DNA of 64,000 nt, taken from contig CM030834.1 in assembly GCA_018105865.1 (NCBI GenBank), positions 4,571,257 through 4,635,256 on the forward strand. Reading direction: 5' to 3'. The notes beneath the pieces were generated by a model that saw only the letters and a list, made by a program, of their open reading frames with translations, was not told the DNA's origin and searched no databases. The first letter of the stretch is position 1. Each line of letters opens with the position of its first letter. Below, in pieces: positions 19,675-29,439 of this stretch. A program made the position numbers and the translations under genes. The DNA comes from Metaphire vulgaris (lineage: Eukaryota > Annelida > Clitellata > Crassiclitellata > Megascolecidae).

Positions 19675-21199
19675 ATGCCATTTTATTGCTCAGCTTTCGG
19701 GTGTAAAAACAAGGACGGATAGAAGACGAGAGCGAAGGGCATTTCCTTCCACAAGTTAGTAGTAGTGTTGTGTTATTTATTCTTGTTTTTCGTTGATTGA
19801 AGCGATGTTTTATCGATAGTCTGAGACGTTCAGAACCTGCTGGTCAAACGCCGGTGTGTGAGAGAACTGCACCCCATAAAGCTAGCAGCGACGTTTAATT
19901 TTGGCGAAAACATTTTCTAGCGCGATACTTTAGGCCGACGGCCTAAAAGTCACCCCGAATTATGGTTGCCAGACGTCCGACAAAAGGAGGACATGTCCTT
20001 TTGGATCTCTTGTCCTTCGTCCGGCAGGCATTGGTCTGAAATGGGAAATGTCCGGCTTTTTGCTCTCATCATCTACTGACTTGAATTTCGGTCTACTAGG
20101 CCATGTAATTGGCACTTGCACACTATCATGGAAGATCAATGCTCAATGGACAAAGGAGCGAAATCGTAATTTGTCTGTGCTTGCTTGCTTAATTGGTGTC
20201 TATTTTTAAAATGTATCTTCATTTGTTAAATAAAACTATGCAATTAGTGTTTAATTGTGTACTACAATAGTAGTGTATCGGTAGCAAGTCTGTGCGTGCA
20301 GACTGGCTCACACTTTTAATTTTCTATTGTCACTGCTTTTATGTGGCTTGCAAAGACTGAAATTTTTATATATCTCTAATACATTTGGTATGGTTATCGA
20401 AAGTGAACTGATTAAAAACCGGCACAAAAATATTGTGATCGGTGCCTAAAGACATTGCTTGGTGTATCAGTGTGTGCTTATCTACGCTTTTCAATGCCTT
20501 CTTCCTGCATGTTTATGCCAAAAAGTTAATTTATTCTGGCATGTGAAATTTTTCACAAGGTGAGATTTTTCCTGTTTATAGTGGTTATTTGCATTACAAA
20601 AATTGTTCATTATTACAGGTTTCCATCCGACAAGCAACGAAGTGACCGGTGGGCAGTTCGCTTACACCGACAAGGTGAATCAACTGGCAGTTTGTGGAAG
20701 CCTGGCAATTGGGCTGTTGTGTGTTCTGAACACTTTTTCGAGCGATTTCTTCTGGCAGTGGGGCAGAAAATTGATAAAACCAGATGCTGAACCAACCGTC
20801 TTCTCTTTCGCTAAAGCTGTTAAAAGGCGGTAGGTTCATCCTGATAGAAGTTTTCCGACTTCAGCAAATGAAGAAGTGGTGAGCCAAGGTCATAGTTCAA
20901 AGGAGATGGACACATTGTCAGAAGTCTATGTAACTGCTGGTGCTACTGCTCTGGTTACTGCAAGTGTCACATTGTTTAATTCGTCAGATAGAGGGCTTTT
21001 ATTTGGATATCAGAAAGTTTCACACTGTAAGAAATTTGAACATTCAGCAGAAAAGGACCATCATTCGTCAGTCAGTGACCAAACTAGTGTTATTCAGAAA
21101 ACAGTAACAAATAATAACTTTGTGGTATTGACCTGTTTTGATTTATTGATGTTGTGTTTGGCTGTTCAGGATTTTGGCATTTTACAGCTGGTTATGTAA
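19675..21199 (+). pseudogene. Broken THAP-domain gene
   Basis: A first exon (19675-19754) starts MPFYCSAFGCKN, the C2 half of a THAP zinc finger, has an in-frame TAG, and ends at a GT donor. The second exon starts at 20619 after TTACAG and completes the finger: the split codon gives SFHKF, then FPSDKQRSDRW, then CSEHF. The frame then breaks at about 20742 and resumes as SDFFWQ and LIKPDAEPTVF, the conserved end of THAP domains. A TAG at 20830 is followed by a further 120 codons in the same frame to 21199. THAP domains bind DNA and occur in P-element transposases and host factors; which this came from cannot be decided. Confidence 0.7.
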
Positions 21200-21775
21200 T
21201 CTTATTCTGTTAAGTGACCAATTCAGTAAAAGTGTTGTTCTATGTAGTTGCATTGTTTCGATCTGATCTTTAGCACTTTCATATACGCTTATGCGAGTAC
21301 AGTATCACCATAGAGGTAGATGCTTGTCTGTATTTCCTGACAATCACTCTTTTAAAGTGCATCTGCAGAAACATTGTATCAGAATTGTAGGCTTATAATT
21401 ACAGTAGAACTATGCATACAAAATTTTGCCTTGGCTGAATTAAAAGAAGCGGCAGAATGTCTTTGAATTGTGGAATTGTGGGCACCTAGATGTTGTTTTT
21501 GGAAATAATCTACTCATCTCTGGCTTAAGTTTGATTTCTATGGGTGTCCATGTTTTCTTGAGGTGCGGTTTGAGATGCGATATTTTGACCCATCTTTTAA
21601 TTAAATGATGATGTTTGCGTATTTTGATTATGCAGCTGTGCAGAAGTATTCGTGGCTTAGAATTTGCTTTTGAAATCTTAGTGTTTTGTATGAAACATTC
21701 ATTGACCCAACTGAAAACTGAAAAAAACTTTTAATGCACAGCTTTAAAACTTCTGTAATTGGATTGAATTCTTTG

Positions 21776-21934
21776 CAGTGGCTATTCTAGACATTGGGGG
21801 AGTTAATTTTTTTGGGGGGACAGACATTGGGGAGGTCATACTACTTGCCAAAATGTCAAAAAGAAATTGGGGGAGGGGATTTCAAACTTTGGGGGAAATT
21901 CCCCCCCCCCAGAGAAGGCCTAGAATAAACACTG
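21776..21934. mobile_element. hAT-like MITE, TATTCTAG/CTAGAATA termini
   Basis: 159 bp, ends CAGTGGCTATTCTAG and CTAGAATAAACACTG, perfect 8-bp duplication ATTCTTTG (21768-21775 and 21935-21942). G-rich interior with GGGGGA runs. It is inserted in the 6-kb hAT element. Confidence 0.88.
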
Positions 21935-22171
21935 ATTCTTTGGGTCTAAGTTTGAGTAAATAGTAATGCTTTGTGCTTTGTCTTATTATCTTAGTCTTTC
22001 AACAGCTGTATGGTGATTCTGATTATGTCGTAGAAAGTCGAGTTGTTTTTGCAAAATTGATTAAAATTGCTTTTGTGAAAATTTGCTTTTTATTTCTTCT
22101 GGTATGAATCAGTTACTACTGCTTTGGGCAATATTCACAGTCCATCTATGGCCAAATTAACCTGCATTTTA

Positions 22172-22517
22172 CAGTGTTTATTCTAGGTCTTCTCTGGGGA
22201 TAATTCCCCAAGTTTAAAAAAGTCCTCCCCCAAAATTGTTTTTATCTTTTCGCTTGGAGGATGGACAATTCTCCAAAAAGTGTGACGAGGGGTTTTTTTG
22301 GAGAGGGGAAAAATGTAAGGATGACCATTTCGTTTGCTTGTCAGGGCATTTGAGAAGCAACATAAGGAGAAGGATGACCTTTTTGCTTGTCACGACATCT
22401 GGGAAGGAAAATATGTAAGGATGGCCTTTTTTGCTTGTCAAGGTTTTTTGAGAGACAAACATTGTCCCTCCAAACATTTCAAACTCCCCCATGTCAAGGT
22501 GGCTAGAATAAACACTG
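22172..22517. mobile_element. hAT-like MITE, CAGTGTTTATTCTAG termini
   Basis: 346 bp with perfect termini CAGTGTTTATTCTAG / CTAGAATAAACACTG, the same family as 21776-21934. The flanks share a 9-base repeat TGCATTTTA (22163-22171 and 22518-22526), one base longer than the usual hAT duplication. The interior contains three copies of the recurrent motif (GATGACC, T-rich, GCTTGTCA) at about 22322-22344, 22373-22393 and 22421-22442. The ORFs through it are not genes. Confidence 0.85.
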
Positions 22518-22677
22518 TGCATTTTATTCTGAATATTATGAGAAATTGTAACTCCTTTAGTTTTATAATATGTCAAATATAATGATAGTATCATGAGCTG
22601 GGACTAACATTTAAGTACCATTCGATAATTTTAGGTATAGACCCAGTTTTGGAGTTGTGAAATTTGAGCTGTGGAGC

Positions 22678-22908
22678 CAGTGGCGTAGCGTGACTTTTGG
22701 GGGCCCGGGGGCATCGTTGCCATGGGGGCCCCAGAGTTTCGAGCTGACGAGCAAAAAAAGGTCGTCAGCACATCATTTCTAGGGTTAGGGTTAAGAAGTT
22801 AGGGTTAACCCTAACCTAACCCTAGCTTAGACCCCTCTTCGGGCCCCCCCCAGCCCGGGGCCAGGGGGGCTGCCAACAAAGTGCCCCCCCCCCCACGTTA
22901 CGCCACTG
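22678..22908. mobile_element. hAT-like MITE with telomere-like repeats
   Basis: 231 bp, ends CAGTGGCGTAGCGTGA and ACGTTACGCCACTG, perfect 8-bp duplication TGTGGAGC (22670-22677 and 22909-22916). The interior holds the most complete copy of the recurrent dyad (TGACGAGC, seven A, GGTCGTCA; 22745-22767). It also holds a 45-base block of TTAGGG-type repeats arranged as an inverted pair at about 22783-22828. Confidence 0.9.
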
Positions 22909-22935
22909 TGTGGAGCCGCCACTGCAAACCCCGGC

Positions 22936-23284
22936 CAGTGTTTAATCCAGACTCCTGGCTCCGGGGGAACTGAAAAAGCCGGGAAGTCAGCAAGGGGCTG
23001 CAGTTAGTTGCAGTGGCGGCTCCACCGGGGGCGGCGGGGACCGTGCCCCCTATTGAGAGCCTGGCCCCCAGTGGCCCTCCAGTTGGGACCCTGTAATTAA
23101 TGCTACATACATTAAACAACAAATGGTTGGCCCCATGATTAGAAGTTGCCCCAACGCCCCCACTTGCCAAATCCTAGAGCCGCCACTGGTTAGTTGATGT
23201 AGTATGCCAAAATTTCCGGGGAATTTTAAATTTCAGGGGGGAAAGGGCAATTTTCCCCTCGGAAACGGCCTAGATTAAACCCTG
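22936..23284. mobile_element. hAT-like MITE interrupted by another MITE
   Basis: Left end CAGTGTTTAATCCAG, right end CTAGATTAAACCCTG, flanks ACCCCGGC and CCCCCGGC (7 of 8 match). A second MITE with its own duplication is inserted at 23011-23188. Without that insertion and one target copy the element would be about 163 bp. Confidence 0.8.
23011..23188. mobile_element. hAT-like MITE, CAGTGGCGGCTC termini (nested)
   Basis: 178 bp, ends CAGTGGCGGCTC and GAGCCGCCACTG (perfect), with an 8-bp duplication GTTAGTTG (23003-23010 and 23189-23196). The same family, at exactly the same length, is found at 57952-58129. A truncated inverted copy is at 28326-28460. Confidence 0.92.
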
Positions 23285-23951
23285 CCCCCGGCAAGTCCAA
23301 CCCTGTATAGACCGACACGCCCTCTTACAAAGTTGCCTTTTTTAACAATGGTCGATCTTATTAACAAAATGAGTACAAACGAACGAAAACAATTAATTAT
23401 TGATTTGTTTAATTGTAATTGAAAAGGTTGTCAGTGGCGGAACATTTCACTATAGGTTAATTTAATAGTGTAAATAATGACTGGCTTGCACTGGAATGGC
23501 TATAGTTGCCAAACGTTGCCATGCGTCACGTGACATCCGCCCGGACAGCAAGCGTGCCATTTGTAGATTCGGGCTATGCGCTACGCTGCCATTCTCGTCT
23601 ATTATTATAATTCATTGCACCATCCATGCAAACTGGCTTCAACTTTGGCCTGACTTTGCCATAGATAGACGGCATCCAGTGTATTATAATAAATCTATGG
23701 TGTCACGCTGTTATAGGTCGCAGATTTGTACGTAGCCCAACATATATGAATAGGTCAGTCAGCAGATACCCAATTTCTATACCAAAATTACTGTTCTCGG
23801 GCCAGTTTTCTGTTATTCGAAATTGTACCGCGGGCCGGACAGAACCCTTTGGCGGGCCGGTTTTCTGTGTTGCTCGAAATTGTCCCGCGGGCCAGAAAAA
23901 ACTCTTCGGCGGGCCGGATTTGGCCCGCGGGCCAGTGGTTGAGCACCCCTG

Positions 23952-24014
23952 GTGTACGTCGACGGAGGTTCTCAGTTTCGCTAACGAATCGCTGACTAAG
24001 TGAACGTTAGCGGT
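23952..24014. other. Spacer between hAT element and minisatellite
   Basis: Starts with the right target duplication GTGTACGT; the sequence CTGACTAAGTGAACGTTAGCG at 23991 already resembles the minisatellite unit. Confidence 0.6.
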
Positions 24015-25130
24015 CAACGGATTGCTGAATAAGTGAACGTTGGCGATAATAGCTAGCGTTTGGCGTACGACGGATTGCTGAATAAGTGGACGTCGATAAT
24101 ATGGCTTAAATACGACGGATTGCTGAATAAGTGGACGTCGATAACATAGCTTAAATACGACGGATTGCTGAATAAGTGGACGTCGATAATATGGCTTAAA
24201 TACGACGGATTGCTGAATAAGTGGACGTCGATAATATGGCTTAAATACGACGGATTGCTGAATAAGTGGACGTCGATAATATGGCTTAAATACGACGGAT
24301 TGCTGAATAAGTGGACGTCGATAACATGGCTTAAATACGACGGATTGCTGAATAAGTGGACGTCGATAACACAGCTTAAATACGACGGATTGCTGAATAA
24401 GTGGACGTCGATAACATATAGCTTAAATACGACGGATTGCTGAATAAGTGGATGTCGATAACATAGCTTAAATACGACGGATTGCTGAATAAGTGGATGT
24501 CGGTAACTTAGCTTAAATACGACGGATTGCTGAATAAGTGGACGTCGATAATATATAGCTTAAATACGACGGATTGCTGAATAAGTGGACGTCGAAAATA
24601 TGGCTTAAATACGACGGATTGCTGAATAAGTGGACGTCGATAACATATAGCTTAAATACGACGGATTGCTGAATAAGTGGACGTCGATAATATGGCTTAA
24701 ATACGACGGATTGCTGAATAAGTGGACGTCGATAATATGGGTTAAATACGACGGATTGCTGAATAAGTGGACGTCGATAACATATAGCTTAAATACGACG
24801 GATTGCTGAATAAGTGGACGTCGATAATATGGGTTAAATACGACGGATTGCTGGATAAGTGGACGTCGATAATATGGGTTAAATACGACGGATTGCTGAA
24901 TAAGTGGACGTCGATAATATGGCTTAAATACGACGGATTGCTGAATAAGTGGACGTCGATAACATATAGCTTAAATACGACGGATTGCTGAATAAGTGGA
25001 CGTCGATAACATAGCTTAAATACGACGGATTGCTGAATAAGTGGACGTCGATAACATAGCTTAAATACGACGGATTGCTGAATAAGTGGACGTCGATAAC
25101 ATAGCTTAAATACAACGGATCGCTGGATAA
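24015..25130. repeat. Minisatellite, about 25 copies of a 45-47 bp unit
   Basis: The unit reads ACGACGGATTGCTGAATAAG, TGGACGTCGATAAYATRGCT, TAAAT. I count 25 starts of the CGGATTGCTG(A/G)ATAAG block between 24015 and 25115. Most units are 45 bp; some carry ATATAG instead of ATRG and are 47 bp. Edge copies are more diverged (GTGAACGT for GTGGACGT), and the middle is nearly homogeneous, consistent with ongoing unequal exchange. Repeated-peptide ORFs across it are by-products of the 45-bp period, which is a multiple of three. Confidence 0.97.
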
Positions 25131-25259
25131 GTGAACGTCAATAGTAATATGTCATTGTAACCCGCAAGCCTGTTTACGATATTTAAGGAAGGACTGAATG
25201 TACTGTTCGTTGGAGATAATGTTAATTAGTGTTCTACTGTCCATCATCATCATAAGTGT
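25131..25259. other. Short unique spacer
   Basis: No feature seen between the minisatellite and the LINE fragment. Confidence 0.6.
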
Positions 25260-26330
25260 TTCTGTCTCTCGACAGGTCCAGGTATCCAGTTATTCCACTC
25301 CGATCGATTGCTTGCTTCTTCTTTGAGTTCCTGATATCCTTTATTCATCATCCACTCCAACGTCATCTTTCTCGGTCTACCTCTCACTCTCTTTCCCTCC
25401 ATTTTTCCTTCGATTATTGTTCTTACTAAAGAGTCATGCCGGAGGACATGTCCCATCCAATTTCTGTGCATTTTCCGGATTGTATCTATCAGGCTTCTTT
25501 CTTCTTCTATCTCCTTCATGACTTCCTCGTTTGTCTTATGCTCTGTGTATTTTACTTTTAGCATTTTCCTCCAAATCCACATTTCAAAAGCCTCTAATCT
25601 TTTATATCTTCCTTTCTCATTGTCCACGTCTCCGCCCCATACAACGCCACACTCCATATAAATGTTTTTACCAATCTCTTTTTTAGGTTTAGTTTTAGTT
25701 TACTTTGCATCAGCTCCTTTCTCTTGTAAAAAGCTTCCTTTGCTATTGATATACGTCTTCTTATCTCTTTATTGCATCTGGCATCGGTTGTTATCAGACA
25801 TACCTAGATAGCTAAATTCCTTCACTTGCTCTATGATCTGTCCATAAACCTTTATTTCCACTCTCATTCCTTCTTTTTTTACTTATTACCATAACTTTAG
25901 TCTTTTTGTATTGATTCTCATTCCATACTTTTCTGACACTTGTATCAGTTTATCCATTACTTCCTGAAGTCCTTTTTGATTGCTTGCTAGCATGGCCTGA
26001 TCGTCTGCGAAGCGCAGCGCCTTTAGTAGTACTCCTCCAACTTTAACTCCCTTATCTGTATTCTCCATCGCCTCTTGTACTAATTCTTCGATGTATATGT
26101 TAAACAGCAGCGGTGACAGTGGACATCCCTGCCTTACTCCTCTCCCAATCATACACGATTCACTCAGTTCTCCCTCTATTCTCACCTTCACTGACTGTCC
26201 AAGGTATAGGTTTGCTATCAGTCTTCTGTCTCTCCAATCCACTCCCACCCTTTTCAGTGCTCTCATCAAAATCCTCCAGTCTACTCTGTCAAACGCTTTT
26301 TCGTCAGAGTAGACTGGAGGATGAGAGCAC
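25250..26330 (-). mobile_element. LINE RT fragment, minus strand, with inverted 5' end
   Basis: The minus strand encodes AFDRVDWRILMRAL, then RGVRQGCPLSPLLFNIYIEE, then LRFADDQAM (RT motif C, at about 26010), then a frame-broken stretch, then WIWRKMLKV and WMGHVLRHDSL...GKRVRGRPR, the C-terminal signature of RTE-like or related endonuclease-RT LINEs. The 5' half is missing. At 26302-26363 part of the same sequence (26218-26287) is repeated in inverted orientation, just before the (TAATA)n tract. Inactive. Confidence 0.8.
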
Positions 26331-26363
26331 TTGGTGGGAGGGATTGGAGAGACAGAAGACTGT
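26218..26363. repeat. Inverted repeat at the LINE 5' junction
   Basis: CAGTCTTCTGTCTCTCCAAT (26218) and CCTCCAGTCTACTCT (to about 26287) reappear reverse-complemented as AGAGTAGACTGGAGG (26305) and ATTGGAGAGACAGAAGACTG (to 26362). The second copy lacks about 10 bases. This pattern fits a 5' inversion during LINE integration (twin priming) or a local foldback. Confidence 0.8.
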
Positions 26364-26785
26364 GATAATATAATATAATATAATATAATATAATATAATA
26401 TAATATAATATAATATAATATAATATAATATAATATAATATAATATAATATAATATAATATAATATAATATAATATAATATAATATAATATAATATAATA
26501 TAATATAATATAATATAATATAATATAATATAATATAATATAATATAATATAATATAATATAATATAATATAATATAATATAATATAATATAATATAATA
26601 TAATATAATATAATATAATATAATATAATATAATATAATATAATATAATATAATATAATATAATATAATATAATATAATATAATATAATATAATATAATA
26701 TAATATAATATAATATAATAAATATAATATAATATAATATAATATAATATAATATAATATAATATAATATAATATAATATAATAT
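26364..26785. repeat. (TAATA)n pentanucleotide tract, about 84 units
   Basis: Nearly perfect TAATA repeats for about 420 bases with one A insertion near 26720, where the phase shifts. The Ile-Leu-Tyr-Tyr repeat ORFs of 150-300 codons on the minus strand are entirely due to this tract. Confidence 0.98.
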
Positions 26786-26789
26786 ATAA

Positions 26790-27285
26790 CACTTACACAT
26801 AGCTCACTTCAGCCATCAAAACCTGTCTACCTTAGATCACTATTAACCCCTCAGCCTCCTCGACCCACACGTTCATCATCTTACCTCACTCTGTCACATC
26901 CACTCAATCAGTCATCTTTGAAAATTTGCAACCGTGCCTTCTCATACGCCTCACCTGAACTTTGGAACTCGATCCCAGCTTCCCTCCGCAGACTTGGACA
27001 CTTTCAAACAATAAAATCTGATTCCTCATTTCCTATAATTCCCGCATTATCTCCTCAAGTCTTCAGGTCTAAGCTTAAATCATTCCTTTTTCTAAAATCA
27101 TATCCTCCATAGCTGTAACAACCTAGCCTCGCTGCCCTTTGGACGTTGACTATTGCCTGGCTGATAACATAGCTTCCCCATAGCTATCTTAAGAGAGGCT
27201 GAGCGCCTAAGAATAAGCAGCTACTGTTGTGCTGCTTTTCAAGGCGCTATAGAAATCCACGAGATTTTACTTACTTACTTACAAT
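26790..27285 (+). mobile_element. CR1/L2-type LINE 3' end
   Basis: The open stretch 26918-27112 reads ICNRAFSYASPELWNSIPAS and FRSKLKSFLFL, the conserved C-terminus of CR1/L2 RT. The 3' UTR contains AAGGCGCTATAGAAATCCACG, and the copy ends in a TTAC repeat tail. Same family as the minus-strand copy at 13838-14290. Confidence 0.8.
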
Positions 27286-27907
27286 AAACTATTAATTGGA
27301 ACCTCGGTGTCGTCTGTTGCATAAGGTATCCCGGGCCGACTTGGACGGCGAACCTCATTCGCCTTCCACTCTCCGTTTGGGCACAGGCATAAGGATTATG
27401 GGCACAGGTGAGCAGGAGGACACGTCACCCCCTTGCTCGGACGGACGCAAGCGCCACACTATAAAATAACGGTAATAACCGGTCCTATAGTAAAAATTGT
27501 TATTTTCCTAAACTCGGTGGCGGGCCGGATGAAACTGGGATCCGGCCCGCGGGCCGCCAGTTGGACAAACCTGCCCTACACCCAGATTTATTGCGACGAA
27601 AGGGAATTTCAAGAAGGCATTTATTTGCAGACCTCGTGGATATATATGGCTGATGATATAATAGCAGTTCTCGAAGATAAGTGGGATGCTGATTTCATAG
27701 TATCTTAAAAGTGAGGGTAGCAATGTGGTGTGTGGATAAGTAAGCAATTTGGTAACCTCCTAGTCCTAGTATAGTCCTATAAAATAACGGTAATAAATTA
27801 ATAATTAACCGGCCCTGTAGCTAAAATTGTTATTTTCTCAAACTCGGTGGCGCCTGGATGAAACTGGATATATATATATATATATACTGGAAGTTATATA
27901 TAATATG

Positions 27908-27983
<76 letters not shown>

Positions 27984-28460
27984 ATGGTCTCTAACATAAT
28001 GTTGATTCTATGATCTAGGTCTCGAGGAAGTATTTTTTTGAATTAAAATCGTTAATAATAAAAGGCGCTAATGTAAGTTTCTTTTTTTGCAATTAAAGTA
28101 TTCGATAAATCTGTTTTTAAAAAATAGGAAACGTTTCTAAGGTCGACGTTAATTCAGATGAAAATATCTCTAAGATAGATAAGATAGACGGATACACGCC
28201 CATTTGCATGCATGTGTGCTTCTGACTGCCGCAACCAATATTTTGTGGTAAGAAAAGTATTATAGAAAGGCGTGGCCAGAGTAGGTCATTGGTGTCACTG
28301 CCGACTGCTGTTATGCGCTTAGGTACAGTGGCAGCTCCAGGATTGGGCAAGTTTGGGGAGGGAGACGTTGGGGCGACAACTGCTAAGCATGGGGGCCAGC
28401 TATTTGTTGCAAGGTATGTAGTAGAAAGCATAGGAACCAAAGTGGGGGCCAGGCATTCAA

Positions 28461-28494
<34 letters not shown>

Positions 28495-28660
28495 TTTGTT
28501 GTTGTTATTCGTTATTTTTATTATTAAACTGACAATTTCGTGTGTGCCATATTACCAAATGTCAGGAGCAAGGGCACATTACAGAGTCCAGCTATACAAA
28601 TAAAATTAAATAATAGTAATCATAAATAAGAAAACAAAATGAATGGATTACCATCTAAGG
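27286..28660. other. Repeat fragments and (TA)n tracts
   Basis: 27460-27575 contains a hAT-like right end (GCGGGCCGCCAGTTGGACAA, then CCTG). A partial copy of the same text lies at 27777-27865. (TA)n occurs at 27867-27885 and 27913-27979. 28326-28460 is a truncated inverted copy of the 178-bp CAGTGGCGGCTC MITE. (ATT)n is at 28460-28494. No gene. Confidence 0.5.
28326..28460. mobile_element. Truncated CAGTGGCGGCTC-family MITE
   Basis: Starts CAGTGGCAGCTCCAGGATT and runs through TTGGGGCGACAACT and CATGGGGGCCAGC in inverted orientation relative to 23011-23188. The far end with the second inverted repeat is missing. Confidence 0.6.
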
Positions 28661-29439
28661 CAGTGGTTCTCAAACTGGGGTACGCGTACTCCCGGGGGTA
28701 CGCCATAGGGTTTTCAGGGGGTACGCTGCCCAGAACTCACGTATGTTAAAATTTTTGTTAGAATGTGAAACTTTTTCATGTATAATGTACAATATTGTAC
28801 ATGCATGTGTGCACATTTACACTGACCATAATCCTCCAGTCTGCCACATACATACAATCTGTCTGCACGCACGCATACACACATACCTGCAGACAGAGTC
28901 GCGCTCATGACGCGCACATGTCACACATACTATACTGCTGACAGATGAAAAATTCAACCCATAGGCATAGTGGCCATAGCCCCTCAACCCAGACGTATGC
29001 TCCGTGATATAAATAGCACCAGCCTGCGTAACCACAAGGTCAGTGATAGCACCAGCAGATTAGGTTACGTTAATAATATTATTAATCCACAAGTGAGTTG
29101 CAGAATAGTGGAGAGCAACCAATGTTTATCATAGTATCTTACGTGAAAATGTGCAGTCACATTGCATCGAATGATTTGCTGATGTCTTCCGCGTCCTCCT
29201 CCATCTCCTCCTCCTCCTCAACTACACATACGAAGAAATGCCAGTACCAGGAAGATTACATTCAGTATGACTGTTCTGCGTGACTTGTCTACATGTGGAT
29301 CCTATTTAGCAACTTTGAAATATACGTTTATAACTTTATAGTCATCATTTGCAAATGTAATTTTTTTTGGGGGGGGGTATGGTGCACATTTCAAAACTAT
29401 TGTGGGGGTACACGGAGACAACAAGTTTGAGAACCTCTG
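28661..29439. mobile_element. hAT-like MITE, CAGTGGTTCTCAAACT termini
   Basis: 779 bp, ends CAGTGGTTCTCAAACT and AGTTTGAGAACCTCTG, perfect duplication ATCTAAGG (28653-28660 and 29440-29447). GGGGGTACG blocks near both ends are part of the subterminal repeats. No transposase ORF is recognisable inside. Confidence 0.9.

Larger units (their letters stand above)
17936..23951. mobile_element. 6-kb hAT element (composite, nested)
   Basis: Left end CAGGGGTGCACAACC, right end GGTTGAGCACCCCTG, and a perfect 8-bp target duplication GTGTACGT at 17928-17935 and 23952-23959. The subterminal regions on both sides carry GCGGGCCA-type repeats. On its minus strand near the left end is a wrecked hAT transposase (18180-18743), which shows it descends from an autonomous element. 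It contains a broken THAP gene and five later hAT MITE insertions. The 8-bp duplication at 6 kb spacing makes the boundary firm. Confidence 0.9.

Noticed and set aside
24165..24991. Repeated-peptide ORFs MLNKWTSIIW... in the minisatellite
   Set aside because: They are open only because the 45-bp unit is a multiple of three; they close wherever a 47-bp unit occurs.
24015..25130. Regular repeat array considered as a CRISPR array
   Set aside because: Units are contiguous and identical, with no unique spacers, and the context is a eukaryotic genome. It is a minisatellite.
25886..26800. Minus-strand 304-codon ORF of repeated Ile-Leu-Tyr-Tyr
   Set aside because: It is a translation of the (TAATA)n tract fused to the LINE RT fragment; only the RT part is meaningful.
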